Virus record (IMG/VR): IMGVR_UViG_3300036806_000187
Span: 1 to 35,251 of that record
Origin: a virus
DNA: 35,251 nt
Reading direction: 5' to 3' (one strand)
In this document: positions 11,802 through 18,926 of the stretch, piece by piece
How positions within the stretch are numbered: the stretch's first letter is position 1
Layout: every line of letters starts with the position of its first letter
Notes under the pieces: model-generated
The model's input: the letters and a program-made list of their open reading frames with translations, nothing else
What the model was told of the DNA's origin: nothing
Databases searched by the model: none
Program-made: the position numbers and the translations under genes

Positions 11802-13329
11802 CAAAGATGATATCGCATCTCGTTTGCGTTCAAGCTTTATAGAATTTACAAAATTCTTTTACCCAATTCTTACGGGTAGACAATTCATTATATCAAATCC
11901 TGTAGGACGCGAATCCCATCACATCATTATTGCAAGAGCATTATCATCTGCATGTAGGCTTGAAATTCCTAACCATAAGCTTTTAATAAACGTCTCTCCT
12001 GGTTCTGGTAAGTCGACAATGCTGGCTATGTGGGTGGCGTGGACTATGGCAACATTTCCTGATTCACGTTTCCTTTATATCTCCTATTCAAAGGTATTGG
12101 CGGCAAAGCATACAGAAACCATAAAGCGCATTATGCAGCTTTCCCACTATCAATTTTTGTTCAATGTAAGGATTAGACATGACTCGAAAGCAAAAGAGTA
12201 TTTCCAGACAACCAATGGTGGAGCCGTTGCAGCATTTGGTAGCGGAGGTGCAATTACTGGTCAAGACGCTGGCCTACCAGGACTTGAACGATTTTCAGGT
12301 GCGGTCATTATTGACGACGCTCATAAACCAGATGAGGTTCACTCTGACACTATTAGACAATCAGTTATTGACAATTATAGGGAAACAATCCAACAGCGTG
12401 CTCGAGGAATCAATGTCCCATTTATCTTCATTGGACAACGTTTGCACGAAGACGATTTAGGCGCTTATCTCATTGAAGGGAAAGATGGCTATCAATGGTA
12501 CAAGGTAATCCTAAAAAGCATCGATGAGGCAGGTAACGCGCTTTATCCTGAAGTCGATACCCTACAAAAGTTACTAAAGAAACAAGAAACTGACCCCTAT
12601 GTATTCTCATCACAATACCAACAAGATCCAATTCCCTCAGGAGGTGCATTATTCAAGCCCGAATGGTTTGTTATGCTTGACGAGGAACCTCAAATATTGT
12701 ATAGCTTTATCACTTGCGATACGGCAGAAACCGCTAAAAGCTACAATGATGCGACGGTATTCTCATTCTTTGGTATTTATGAAATTGATTCTTATGGTGT
12801 TAAAACTGGACAATATGGTTTACACTGGATTGATACATTAGAATGCAGAGTTGAGCCAAAGGACCTTAAACCAACATTCTTAGAGTTTTGGTCGCAATGT
12901 ATGCGTTACAAGCGTCCACCACAAATGGTTGCAATTGAGAAGAAATCTACCGGTGGAACATTACTTAGTTTGTTAGATGAAATACGCACAATACGTATAA
13001 CGGATATTCCAAGAACTAGGGAGCAGGGAAATAAAACTAAACGCTTTTTGGAGGTGCAGCCTTATATTGCCGAGCGCCGTGTATCTTTCCCAACAATGGG
13101 TAGACATGTTAAACTATGCATTGACCACATGAGTAAGATTACTGCTAATGAGACCCATAGATGGGACGATATTTGCGATACAGCTGCGGATGCTATTAGA
13201 ATGGCATTGATTGAAAAGACTTTAATATCTGCTAATGTGAATGCACCAAATTATGAGGAAATCGGCAAGAGCTTAAGAGGTACTACTAATACGATTAATA
13301 GATTACGGAAAAATGCTTATGTCAGATGA
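11788..13329 (+). CDS. Terminase large subunit
   Basis: A 513-aa packaging motor. The N-terminal ATPase has Walker A SPGSGKST (70-77) and Walker B AVIIDDAH with Asp176-Asp177, followed by a coupling strand PFIFIGQRLHEDD. The C-terminal RNase H-like nuclease opens at FITCDTAETAKSYNDATVF, with acidic residues again at VAIEKKS and near DDICDTAADAIRMAL. Walker B has DD where many terminases have DE. It pumps DNA into the prohead through the portal and makes the headful cut. First major late gene; its end overlaps a small ORF by 11 bp. Confidence 0.93.
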   Translation: MTCVDKDDIASRLRSSFIEFTKFFYPILTGRQFIISNPVGRESHHIIIARALSSACRLEIPNHKLLINVSPGSGKSTMLAMWVAWTMATFPDSRFLYISYSKVLAAKHTETIKRIMQLSHYQFLFNVRIRHDSKAKEYFQTTNGGAVAAFGSGGAITGQDAGLPGLERFSGAVIIDDAHKPDEVHSDTIRQSVIDNYRETIQQRARGINVPFIFIGQRLHEDDLGAYLIEGKDGYQWYKVILKSIDEAGNALYPEVDTLQKLLKKQETDPYVFSSQYQQDPIPSGGALFKPEWFVMLDEEPQILYSFITCDTAETAKSYNDATVFSFFGIYEIDSYGVKTGQYGLHWIDTLECRVEPKDLKPTFLEFWSQCMRYKRPPQMVAIEKKSTGGTLLSLLDEIRTIRITDIPRTREQGNKTKRFLEVQPYIAERRVSFPTMGRHVKLCIDHMSKITANETHRWDDICDTAADAIRMALIEKTLISANVNAPNYEEIGKSLRGTTNTINRLRKNAYVR

Positions 13330-13471
13330 TGATAAATATATGGAAAATTTTACACAAATCTACATAGAAGAATTTTCCAGAGAAATCGAAAAAGAAGTTT
13401 TAAAAGTAATCGATGATAATGTGCAATTATATAGAGAAATTGAAGAAATAAATTTTGAGTCAGCTAAATAA
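13319..13471 (+). CDS. Small acidic protein, 50 aa
   Basis: ATG 13319 to TAA 13469-13471, overlapping the terminase end by 11 bp. The product is very acidic and helical (MSDDDKYMENFTQIYIEEFS, ending EINFESAK). Ribosome site is weak (GGA nine bases upstream), so translation may depend on terminase. Not recognised. Confidence 0.5.
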   Translation: MSDDDKYMENFTQIYIEEFSREIEKEVLKVIDDNVQLYREIEEINFESAK

Positions 13472-13511
13472 ATTGATAAGACTTTAATGAATAATAGTTA
13501 ATAGTACTAAA

Positions 13512-13530
13512 AAGAGAAAGGATTTCTCTT
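13512..13530 (+). promoter_or_regulatory. Hairpin just upstream of the portal ribosome site
   Basis: AAGAGAAA-GGA-TTTCTCTT is a perfect 8-bp stem with a 3-base loop, two bases before AAGGAG of the portal gene. It could protect the 5' end of a processed late mRNA or act as an RNase III-type site; no U run makes a terminator unlikely. Confidence 0.5.
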
Positions 13531-13545
13531 CAAGGAGCTACAACA

Positions 13546-15648
13546 ATGAGGGACGTAGCGCAGCGTTATCAAGATAATCTTGCTCGCATTAAGAAATCTG
13601 TACGTAATGCACACGATTATTTTAAATCAAACTACGATAGATACACAGAATTTAGAAAATTCGTTTTCGATTCGTCATTAACCAATGATGAAATCACACT
13701 ACTTATGACGATGAATCGTCCTCAGCTTGAATTCAATGTTCTAGAAGCTTATATAAGTCGTCTATTGGGTGAATTCTCAAAGCAAGAGCCAGATATTGCC
13801 GTCAATGCTTACGATGAGGATAAAGCAGATCCTATCACCATAAAAGTCGTAGAGCAACACCTAAAACACGTGTTCATGGATGCCGATAATGAGCATCTAC
13901 GCTACGAGGTATATAAAGACCTACTTTCCGGAGGCTTTTCGGCCGTTAAAGTATTCACAGAATACGAACACCCAATGTCTATGAACCAAATTATTAAATT
14001 CACCAAGTGTGAGCCCACACTCACAGGATTTGATAAACTCGCTCGCTTCTCACATAAGGGTGATGGCCAATTTTGCTTCGAACTTTACCCTAAAAATAAG
14101 GATGAATTCCTAGAGGAGTATCCTAACATTCCTGTAAATACTTTGTCATTCAGGCGAGATTTTGCAGGGTTCAACTGGTCTTATCAAAATGACAATAGCC
14201 AGATTATCGTTGTTGCCGATTACTACGAGAAACATCGTAAAGAAGAAACCATAGTTCAAGTTCGAGACGGCAAGGTGATGACGAGGCACGATTATAATAA
14301 GATGATTGATACATGGAATGACATTACCGTCCCGCCATCAATCGTCGGTAAGCCACGAAAGACATTCGTTGATAAAATTGTAAGATATAGATTAATTGAA
14401 AATCAGGTTTTAGAGTACGAAGAAACGGATTTCTCACATTTACCACTGGTCTTTATCGATGGCAGCTCAATCATGATAAAGACGCCCCTAAATGGGAACA
14501 TTAGACAGGTAACGAGGCCCTATGTTTATCATGCAAAAGGTGCGCAACGTCTTAAGAATTATGCGGGTATTTCCCTTGCTAATGAAATTGAAAATACGGT
14601 ACAGCATAAATTCATGGTGGCAAAGGAAGCTTTACCTAAAGAGGAGATTTATCTTGATGCCTATAAGGATGTACAAAAGGAAAATGTACTTGTCTTTAAT
14701 TCCGTACATGAGGCCAATCCAGAGATGCCTATTAATAACCCTATACGCGAAGTTCAGCGTATTCCAGCTCCTCCAGAAATTGCGCAAGCCTTTACAGGCG
14801 CAGATTCCCTCATCCAAAATGTATTGGGTTCCTATGATGCTAGCCTTGGCATCAATAACAATCAGCTGTCTGGGATTGCCATCGTGGAAGGGGCTTCTCA
14901 GTCAAACGCTACTGCTATGCCTTATGTTGTGGGTTGCCTACAAGGCTTTCAAAGGCTAGCACAAATCTATGTTGATTTGATGCCCAAATACATGGTCACA
15001 CCTAGAACCATACCAATATTAGATGAAGATGGCATGCGTCACTATGTGCGTATCAACCAAGAACAGGGTTTGCCTATGGACTTTGATACGAATGTATTGA
15101 ATGTCGTCGTCAGAGCAGGCGCAAGCTTCCAGGTCCAAAAATCACGTACGATTATGATGGTGAAAGAAATGATGGGTATGTCCCCATTGTTTGGCCAATT
15201 TATGGCAGAGAAGGGCTTGAATTTTATTCTTGATAACATGGAAGGCAAGGGCATCGAAGAACTTAAGGCTCTTACGAAAGAATGGGTGGAGCAATACCAA
15301 CAAGAAAAAGCCCAAGCGCAACAAGCTGCTCAACAAAACCCACAGGCTATGAAGACCCAATTGGACATGGCTAAGATGCAACAACAAGGCCAGAAAGACC
15401 AGATGGGATTTCAATTAGATATGGCGAAATTACAACAAGATGAAAAGAAAATAATTGCTGACTTGCATTTAGGAAAAGAATCTGCAAATGTACAATTAGT
15501 TAAGGCATTAACCGAACGATTTGCAAAACAGGTTGATTTAGAACTTAAGGGCCATGACATGAAGCACAGGCATACAAAAGAAGCCATAGAAACGCATCAC
15601 ACTATTAAGAAATCAGCAAATGAAAAGCACGGACACGCTGTACATTAA
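13546..15648 (+). CDS. P22-type portal protein
   Basis: A 700-aa portal, close to the 725 aa of P22 gp1. The N-terminal stem/wing regions contain NRPQLEFNVLEAYISRLLGEF and the P22-like PDIAVNAYDED. The C-terminal 110 residues are a Gln-rich coiled coil (QEKAQAQQAAQQNPQ) followed by a His/Lys-rich tail, which would form the barrel inside the head. Twelve copies form the ring through which DNA is packed and ejected. A clear AAGGAG precedes ATG 13546. A small ORF begins inside its 3' end. Confidence 0.92.
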   Translation: MRDVAQRYQDNLARIKKSVRNAHDYFKSNYDRYTEFRKFVFDSSLTNDEITLLMTMNRPQLEFNVLEAYISRLLGEFSKQEPDIAVNAYDEDKADPITIKVVEQHLKHVFMDADNEHLRYEVYKDLLSGGFSAVKVFTEYEHPMSMNQIIKFTKCEPTLTGFDKLARFSHKGDGQFCFELYPKNKDEFLEEYPNIPVNTLSFRRDFAGFNWSYQNDNSQIIVVADYYEKHRKEETIVQVRDGKVMTRHDYNKMIDTWNDITVPPSIVGKPRKTFVDKIVRYRLIENQVLEYEETDFSHLPLVFIDGSSIMIKTPLNGNIRQVTRPYVYHAKGAQRLKNYAGISLANEIENTVQHKFMVAKEALPKEEIYLDAYKDVQKENVLVFNSVHEANPEMPINNPIREVQRIPAPPEIAQAFTGADSLIQNVLGSYDASLGINNNQLSGIAIVEGASQSNATAMPYVVGCLQGFQRLAQIYVDLMPKYMVTPRTIPILDEDGMRHYVRINQEQGLPMDFDTNVLNVVVRAGASFQVQKSRTIMMVKEMMGMSPLFGQFMAEKGLNFILDNMEGKGIEELKALTKEWVEQYQQEKAQAQQAAQQNPQAMKTQLDMAKMQQQGQKDQMGFQLDMAKLQQDEKKIIADLHLGKESANVQLVKALTERFAKQVDLELKGHDMKHRHTKEAIETHHTIKKSANEKHGHAVH

Positions 15649-15793
15649 TGGCATAGACTTACTGAAGGAAGGCATGGAAACCATTAGGTTCAGCAAATTT
15701 ATTGAAGAGGTATTAGGCGCACAATTAGAAGAAATTTACAAAGATTATATTATAGAGGATGATAATAATAATGAGCAAGGTGAGCTGGAATGA
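15620..15793 (+). CDS. Small acidic protein after the portal, 57 aa
   Basis: Frame from ATG 15620 (28 bases before the portal stop) to TGA 15791-15793: MKSTDTLYINGIDLLKEGME, ending DDNNNEQGELE. No clear ribosome site; Met19 has GGAAGG almost touching it. It overlaps the next gene by 23 bp. Coding is plausible from codon use and packing but not proved. Confidence 0.45.
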   Translation: MKSTDTLYINGIDLLKEGMETIRFSKFIEEVLGAQLEEIYKDYIIEDDNNNEQGELE

Positions 15794-15944
15794 TTTATTT
15801 AGCGCAACATTTAAAGAGCTTAAGAAGACTTATAAACTATCTGATAGAGCGCTTGAACAAGCCGTGGGTAAGCACCTAGATGGTGCGAATGCTTCTGAGA
15901 AGCGACAAATGTATCACACTGTTTGGGATAAGAGGGATAAATAA
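15771..15944 (+). CDS. Small phage protein, 57 aa
   Basis: MSKVSWNDLFSATFKELKKTYK, then LEQAVGKHLDGANASEKRQMY. ATG 15771 is chosen over ATG 15759 because AGAGG sits 12 bases before 15771 and would touch the other. One of a chain of tiny genes between portal and head genes; product helical and basic, possibly a minor virion or DNA-condensing protein. Not recognised. Confidence 0.55.
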   Translation: MSKVSWNDLFSATFKELKKTYKLSDRALEQAVGKHLDGANASEKRQMYHTVWDKRDK

Positions 15945-15946
15945 TC

Positions 15947-16099
15947 ATGCCACTTAAAAAAGGTGCCAAACCAGGCAGTAGTGGATTTAAAGATAATATT
16001 AGAGCAGAAATAGCAGCTGGGAAGCCACAAAAGCAGGCGGTTGCTATAGCTTACAGTGAATCCGGTGAGCTAACGAATAAAAAGAAAAAGAAACGATAA
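15947..16099 (+). CDS. Small basic protein of the KQAVAIA type
   Basis: A 50-aa protein: MPLKKGAKPGSS, NIRAEIAAGKPQKQAVAIAYS and a poly-Lys end. The PxKQAVAIAxS motif is frequent in tiny phage proteins encoded near head genes (DUF6496-like). It has an AGAGGGAT site upstream and starts two bases after the previous stop. Activity is not known; the basic tail suggests DNA contact. Confidence 0.65.
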   Translation: MPLKKGAKPGSSGFKDNIRAEIAAGKPQKQAVAIAYSESGELTNKKKKKR

Positions 16100-16122
16100 C
16101 CAAAACCGACAAGGAGTCACAA

Positions 16123-16308
16123 ATGAAACACCATGAAGAGCATAAGAAAGAGCATCACAAAAAAGAACATCACAAGGTTCATGAACATAAGCATGAAGCT
16201 CATAAAGAGATGCATCATCACCACAAAGAGATGCATAAGCACCATATGTCTGAGGCCAAAAGACATGAAAAGATGATGCACAAACATCACCATGGTAAAA
16301 AAAAATGA
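16123..16308 (+). CDS. Histidine-rich small protein
   Basis: A 61-aa protein with 23 histidines and many Lys/Glu in short KEHH, HKEMH and HHHH units, with no hydrophobic core. A strong AAGGAG precedes the ATG, so it is certainly translatable. Such a sequence would bind Ni, Zn or Cu and be positively charged at low pH, but the phage role is unknown. It joins the next mini-gene by ATGA. A similar His/Lys pattern ends the portal protein nearby. Confidence 0.7.
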   Translation: MKHHEEHKKEHHKKEHHKVHEHKHEAHKEMHHHHKEMHKHHMSEAKRHEKMMHKHHHGKKK

Positions 16309-16376
16309 GTCATCCAGATGAGAAACAAAATAAGGAATTGGTTAAAAAAATGGTTAAAAAAGCTTGTCTTAAATGA
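16305..16376 (+). CDS. Mini-ORF of 23 codons
   Basis: Linked by ATGA to genes on both sides: MSHPDEKQNKELVKKMVKKA then CLK. It may act mainly to carry ribosomes between the flanking genes. Basic and helical; not recognised. Confidence 0.4.
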   Translation: MSHPDEKQNKELVKKMVKKACLK

Positions 16377-16534
16377 ATTACAAGCTCGATGACATCCAAT
16401 TAGAGCTTAGTAGAATCAGTGCTGAGCTTGATTTGGCAACTGAATTCTTTATTGAAACTCTGAACACTTTTAATAATAGGCTAGAGAGGGCCGAATTATG
16501 GATAGAAGACCTAAAAAAGCGGATGTTAAACTAG
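16373..16534 (+). CDS. Small helical protein, 53 aa
   Basis: Starts by ATGA at 16373. The product is a continuous amphipathic helix (MNYKLDDIQLELSRISAELD, then FIETLNTFNNRLERAELWI). It overlaps the following gene by 37 bp in another frame. Probably a coiled-coil protein; not recognised. Confidence 0.5.
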   Translation: MNYKLDDIQLELSRISAELDLATEFFIETLNTFNNRLERAELWIEDLKKRMLN

Positions 16535-16761
16535 ACAAGAGCCCTTATAATAGACGTGAGGAAGCGTCCATGGACAAGGCTTTTAAATCAGTCGAAAGAG
16601 GAGTTAAACCCGTGGCTAAAGATACGAATAAAACACGCAGAAAGACTACTAAAGCAAGAACCGTTGGCGCTACTGTTAAAAAAGTAAAACCAGCACCTAA
16701 TATTGAAAAAGTTATGAAGCGTAAGATTAATACAAGTAGAAAGGGTAGTATTTATGACTAA
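16498..16761 (+). CDS. Lys/Arg-rich basic protein
   Basis: An 87-aa protein starting MDRRPKKADVKLDKSPYNRR and rich in Lys, Arg and Thr throughout (KTRRKTTKARTVGATVKKVK), without hydrophobic segments. Ribosome site GAGAGGG is 8-14 bases upstream. Likely disordered and nucleic-acid binding, perhaps packaged in the virion. Function is inferred from composition only. Confidence 0.6.
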   Translation: MDRRPKKADVKLDKSPYNRREEASMDKAFKSVERGVKPVAKDTNKTRRKTTKARTVGATVKKVKPAPNIEKVMKRKINTSRKGSIYD

Positions 16762-16773
16762 TTGGAGCATAAT

Positions 16774-16953
16774 ATGAGTCTATTTAGCTCTATTATCTTG
16801 CCTCAACTGGAAAAAGAATTAATAGCGGCAAGTCCTGAGATTTCTGCTTTTATCATTAAGCAATTAGGAAGCATTGCTATGGAAGTGATGCATTGGGTTA
16901 ATGAAAAATCCAATGATAAATCTAAAATAGATAGAAATCACAAGGAGGAATGA
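16774..16953 (+). CDS. Small protein, 59 aa
   Basis: ATG 16774 has TTGGAG seven bases upstream; the TTG inside that site is not a likely start. MSLFSSIILPQLEKELIAAS, then AFIIKQLGSIAMEVMHWVNE and a charged tail. Amphipathic helices, possibly membrane-associated but without a clear transmembrane segment. Not recognised. Confidence 0.55.
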   Translation: MSLFSSIILPQLEKELIAASPEISAFIIKQLGSIAMEVMHWVNEKSNDKSKIDRNHKEE

Positions 16954-16955
16954 CT

Positions 16956-17138
16956 ATGACTGAAAAATGGATACAAAAGATGCATATGAAAAAAGGTGCG
17001 CTGCATAAGTCTTTAGGCGTTCCAGAGGGTAAAAAAATTCCTGAGAAGAAGTTAGAGCGTGCAGAGCACAGTAAAAATCCTACTTTGAGAAGAAGGGCAA
17101 ATTTAGCAGCGACACTTTCGAAACTTAGAAAGCACTAA
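16956..17138 (+). CDS. Conserved tiny phage protein, 60 aa
   Basis: MTEKWIQKMHMKKGALHKSL, then GVPEGKKIPEKKLERAEHSK and NPTLRRRANLAATL. The GALH-x-x-LGVPEGKKIPEKKL block is widespread in small basic phage proteins encoded near portal and coat genes. ATG 16956 is preferred over 16950 because AGGAGG lies seven bases before it. Role unknown. Confidence 0.65.
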   Translation: MTEKWIQKMHMKKGALHKSLGVPEGKKIPEKKLERAEHSKNPTLRRRANLAATLSKLRKH

Positions 17139-17169
17139 TAACAATAATCATTATAATAAGGACATCAAA

Positions 17170-17379
17170 ATGAGCAGAAAACACGAATACCCACCTATGC
17201 ATGGTATGATTGATAACCGCATGGTTCATGATAATCACCAACAGGGAATAGAGCGCGTTAAGCAACGCCGTAGTGAGCGAAATCCAGATGACTGTGATGG
17301 CCACTATGGAAAAATGGGACCTGGCGATAAAGCGCACTGGAATCGTAATCGCGGTTCTTTAACTCCCAAAACAGCATAA
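17170..17379 (+). CDS. Small polar protein, 69 aa
   Basis: MSRKHEYPPMHGMIDNRMV, then QQGIERVKQRRSERNPDDCD and GKMGPGDKAHWNRNRG. Polar, rich in His, Arg and Asn, and probably unstructured. AAGGACATCAAA precedes the ATG. Last of the tiny-gene chain before a large structural gene. Not recognised. Confidence 0.6.
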   Translation: MSRKHEYPPMHGMIDNRMVHDNHQQGIERVKQRRSERNPDDCDGHYGKMGPGDKAHWNRNRGSLTPKTA

Positions 17380-17404
17380 CGCTTTATTTTAAAGGACTAT
17401 TATA

Positions 17405-18385
17405 ATGACTAGTATAATTCAGTTTCCCGTACCGATACCTGTTACGAACGGCAATCTACCACAATTTAAGTTTGCTATTTTTGGCGACAATCTAGCAACA
17501 GTTACTACAGCAGGATACCTTACATCAGCTGCAATTGCATCAGGAATAGCATTGTCCAATGCTGATGTGATTATGGCTTTATACAGTTTTAATATTCAGA
17601 CACAATCAGGCACATTTGGTATATTTACAGTAAGTATTTCATCGAGCACGGGACAAATTACACTGTCTCAATGGGCAAACTCGGGTGACGCGGTACTCCC
17701 AACAACGGCTAATTATCTGGCGCATTTTACTAATACCACAGGTACTATTTCTTCCGCTGCAGGTAATGTGATTCAACCTGGTAATATATCAGCAGGTTTA
17801 GCGGCTGGAGGTACAGCAGGAACACTGGCTTCATTCCCCGCAACAGGTTCTAAGGGCTCATTAATCCTTGCGGCCGTTGCTAATACCGGTAATACCAATA
17901 CCACAATAAGCAATGCAGCAATGGGTCAGGCTTCTGTAATTAGTATTCCAGATCCTGCTGGGGCTACCGCTGATTTTGTGATTGCTCCTGCGGCTTTGGT
18001 AAATAACAATTTAGTGAAAGCAAGCGGTACGGCGGGACTTGTGGCTGATGCGGGCATTGCTGCCAGCGCTGTTGCAACCTATACTGGCTCTACAGTAATT
18101 GGTAATCTTGTGAAGGCATCCAGTACCACGGGACAAATTACAGATGCAGCATTTGCGTTACATGCGGCAACCACAAGCGCTTATGCTGGAGGTGGTACAA
18201 GTAATGCGTTTACTACCACCAACATGACAGCAAGCAGCATTGTTACAGCGACCATCTTAACCCAGACCAATACAGCTAGCATTGTGAAAGCAGTTCCAGG
18301 AACTAATACACTGACAGTAACCTTCAGTGCCGATCCAGGTGCAAATACAACGATTAGTTGGATTTCTGTAACCCCTGCTGGATAA
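17405..18385 (+). CDS. Phage structural protein, probable fibre/decoration type
   Basis: A 326-aa Ala/Thr/Ser-rich protein of beta character, with repeating VKAS, TGT and ITDA units and no charged clusters. The C terminus (VPGTNTLTVTFSADPGANTT) resembles a beta-sandwich end domain of virion surface proteins. AAAGGACT precedes the start and a strong terminator follows the stop, so the upstream late transcript largely ends here. The exact location on the virion cannot be told. Confidence 0.6.
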   Translation: MTSIIQFPVPIPVTNGNLPQFKFAIFGDNLATVTTAGYLTSAAIASGIALSNADVIMALYSFNIQTQSGTFGIFTVSISSSTGQITLSQWANSGDAVLPTTANYLAHFTNTTGTISSAAGNVIQPGNISAGLAAGGTAGTLASFPATGSKGSLILAAVANTGNTNTTISNAAMGQASVISIPDPAGATADFVIAPAALVNNNLVKASGTAGLVADAGIAASAVATYTGSTVIGNLVKASSTTGQITDAAFALHAATTSAYAGGGTSNAFTTTNMTASSIVTATILTQTNTASIVKAVPGTNTLTVTFSADPGANTTISWISVTPAG

Positions 18386-18402
18386 AAGAGTTGTTTCCCC
18401 CT

Positions 18403-18436
18403 GGGCGGGTTTACTCCAATTTCCCCGCCCCTTTTT
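18403..18436 (+). terminator. Rho-independent terminator
   Basis: GGGCGGG (18403-18409) and CCCGCCC (18424-18430) form a strong stem, followed by five T (18432-18436). It stops rightward transcription before the scaffold/coat block. The reverse strand has no U run. Confidence 0.9.
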
Positions 18437-18437
18437 A

Positions 18438-18632
18438 TCACTGACTTGATCTCATATTATTCTCAAACCATTCGTTTACTTCTTCTTCTTTGTAGTAAGC
18501 CTTACCATGTAACTTATGGTACTTAGGGCACTTGCCCTCATAGCGTGCACGCCTAAACCATTGCGTCGATAAACCATATTTTTTTGATAATTCTTTCTCA
18601 AGCAAATAATTTACCCCTGATATTGTTATCAT
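18438..18632 (-). CDS. AlpA/excisionase-like HTH regulator
   Basis: A 64-aa protein with a MerR/AlpA-type winged helix: LEKELSKKYGLSTQWFRRAR, then KCPKYHKLHGKAYYKEEEVNEWF, where the tyrosine/EVxxWF end is typical of HTH_17 excisionase-like proteins. It is alone on the minus strand inside the late region, with AAGGA before the ATG and a near-consensus promoter. No integrase is present, so excision is unlikely; a regulator of late genes or the neighbouring structured RNA is more plausible. Confidence 0.75.
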   Translation of the reverse strand: MITISGVNYLLEKELSKKYGLSTQWFRRARYEGKCPKYHKLHGKAYYKEEEVNEWFENNMRSSQ

Positions 18633-18654
18633 TTTAATTATCCTTAATCAAATG

Positions 18655-18683
18655 TTTATAACTCCACTCATAGTTTATCTCAA
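18655..18683 (-). promoter_or_regulatory. Sigma70 promoter for the AlpA-like gene
   Basis: On the minus strand, TTGAGA (18683-18678), a 17-bp spacer and TATAAA (18660-18655): five of six matches in each box. The start site would be about 17 bp before the gene. Confidence 0.75.
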
Positions 18684-18696
18684 AAGGTAATTGATA

Positions 18697-18725
18697 TTGA
18701 ACAATTATCTTCACTTACATAAAGT
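18697..18725 (+). promoter_or_regulatory. Weak candidate promoter for the scaffold/coat block
   Basis: TTGAAC (18697-18702), 17 bp, TAAAGT (18720-18725). Only four of six bases match in each box, but a new promoter is expected after the terminator at 18403-18436. It lies 43 bp before the structured RNA. Confidence 0.3.
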
Positions 18726-18767
18726 CGTACTGTGAGCTCGGCAATATCTTATCTATATCGGTTAAAA

Positions 18768-18907
18768 CCCCATAAGTAAGTGTTGTCAATGGTGCTAAGG
18801 ATAGCAATTTCACCGAGACCCACGCGTTATGTGGGGCGAAATTTAAGCGTGATGGCGTTAATAATCCGAGACCTGTGCGTGACGCAGAGGAACTTACCGT
18901 GGCGGGG
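18768..18907 (+). ncRNA. Three-hairpin structured RNA in the scaffold gene leader
   Basis: The 294-bp gap before the scaffold gene contains a multi-branched fold. The closing helix pairs CCCCA and GTAAG (18768-18780) with CTTAC and TGG-c-GGGG (18893-18907), with short internal loops. Inside are GCTA-AGGA-TAGC (18794-18805); AATTTC/GAAATT plus CCCAC/GTGGG (18806-18843); and CCT-g-TGCG-TGA-CGCA-g-AGG (18872-18890). CCGAGACC occurs twice, at 18813-18820 and 18866-18873, each entering a hairpin. No known RNA class recognised. A leader RNA controlling the scaffold/coat genes or an RNA with a virion role are both possible. Confidence 0.55.
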
Positions 18908-18926
18908 CAAAAGCTAGAAGGGACTT

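Noticed and set aside
14522-14959. 145-codon plus-strand frame inside the portal gene
   Set aside because: It is a shifted frame of the portal, with no ribosome site and basic, Leu-rich nonsense-like composition.
18438-18632. Excisionase of an integrated prophage
   Set aside because: No integrase or attachment site is visible anywhere in the complete circle, so a regulatory role is more likely.
18791-18916. Small protein gene across the leader RNA
   Set aside because: A 42-codon frame exists (MVLRIAISPRPTR...), but it has no ribosome site and its codons follow the base-pairing pattern. A second open frame here has no start codon.
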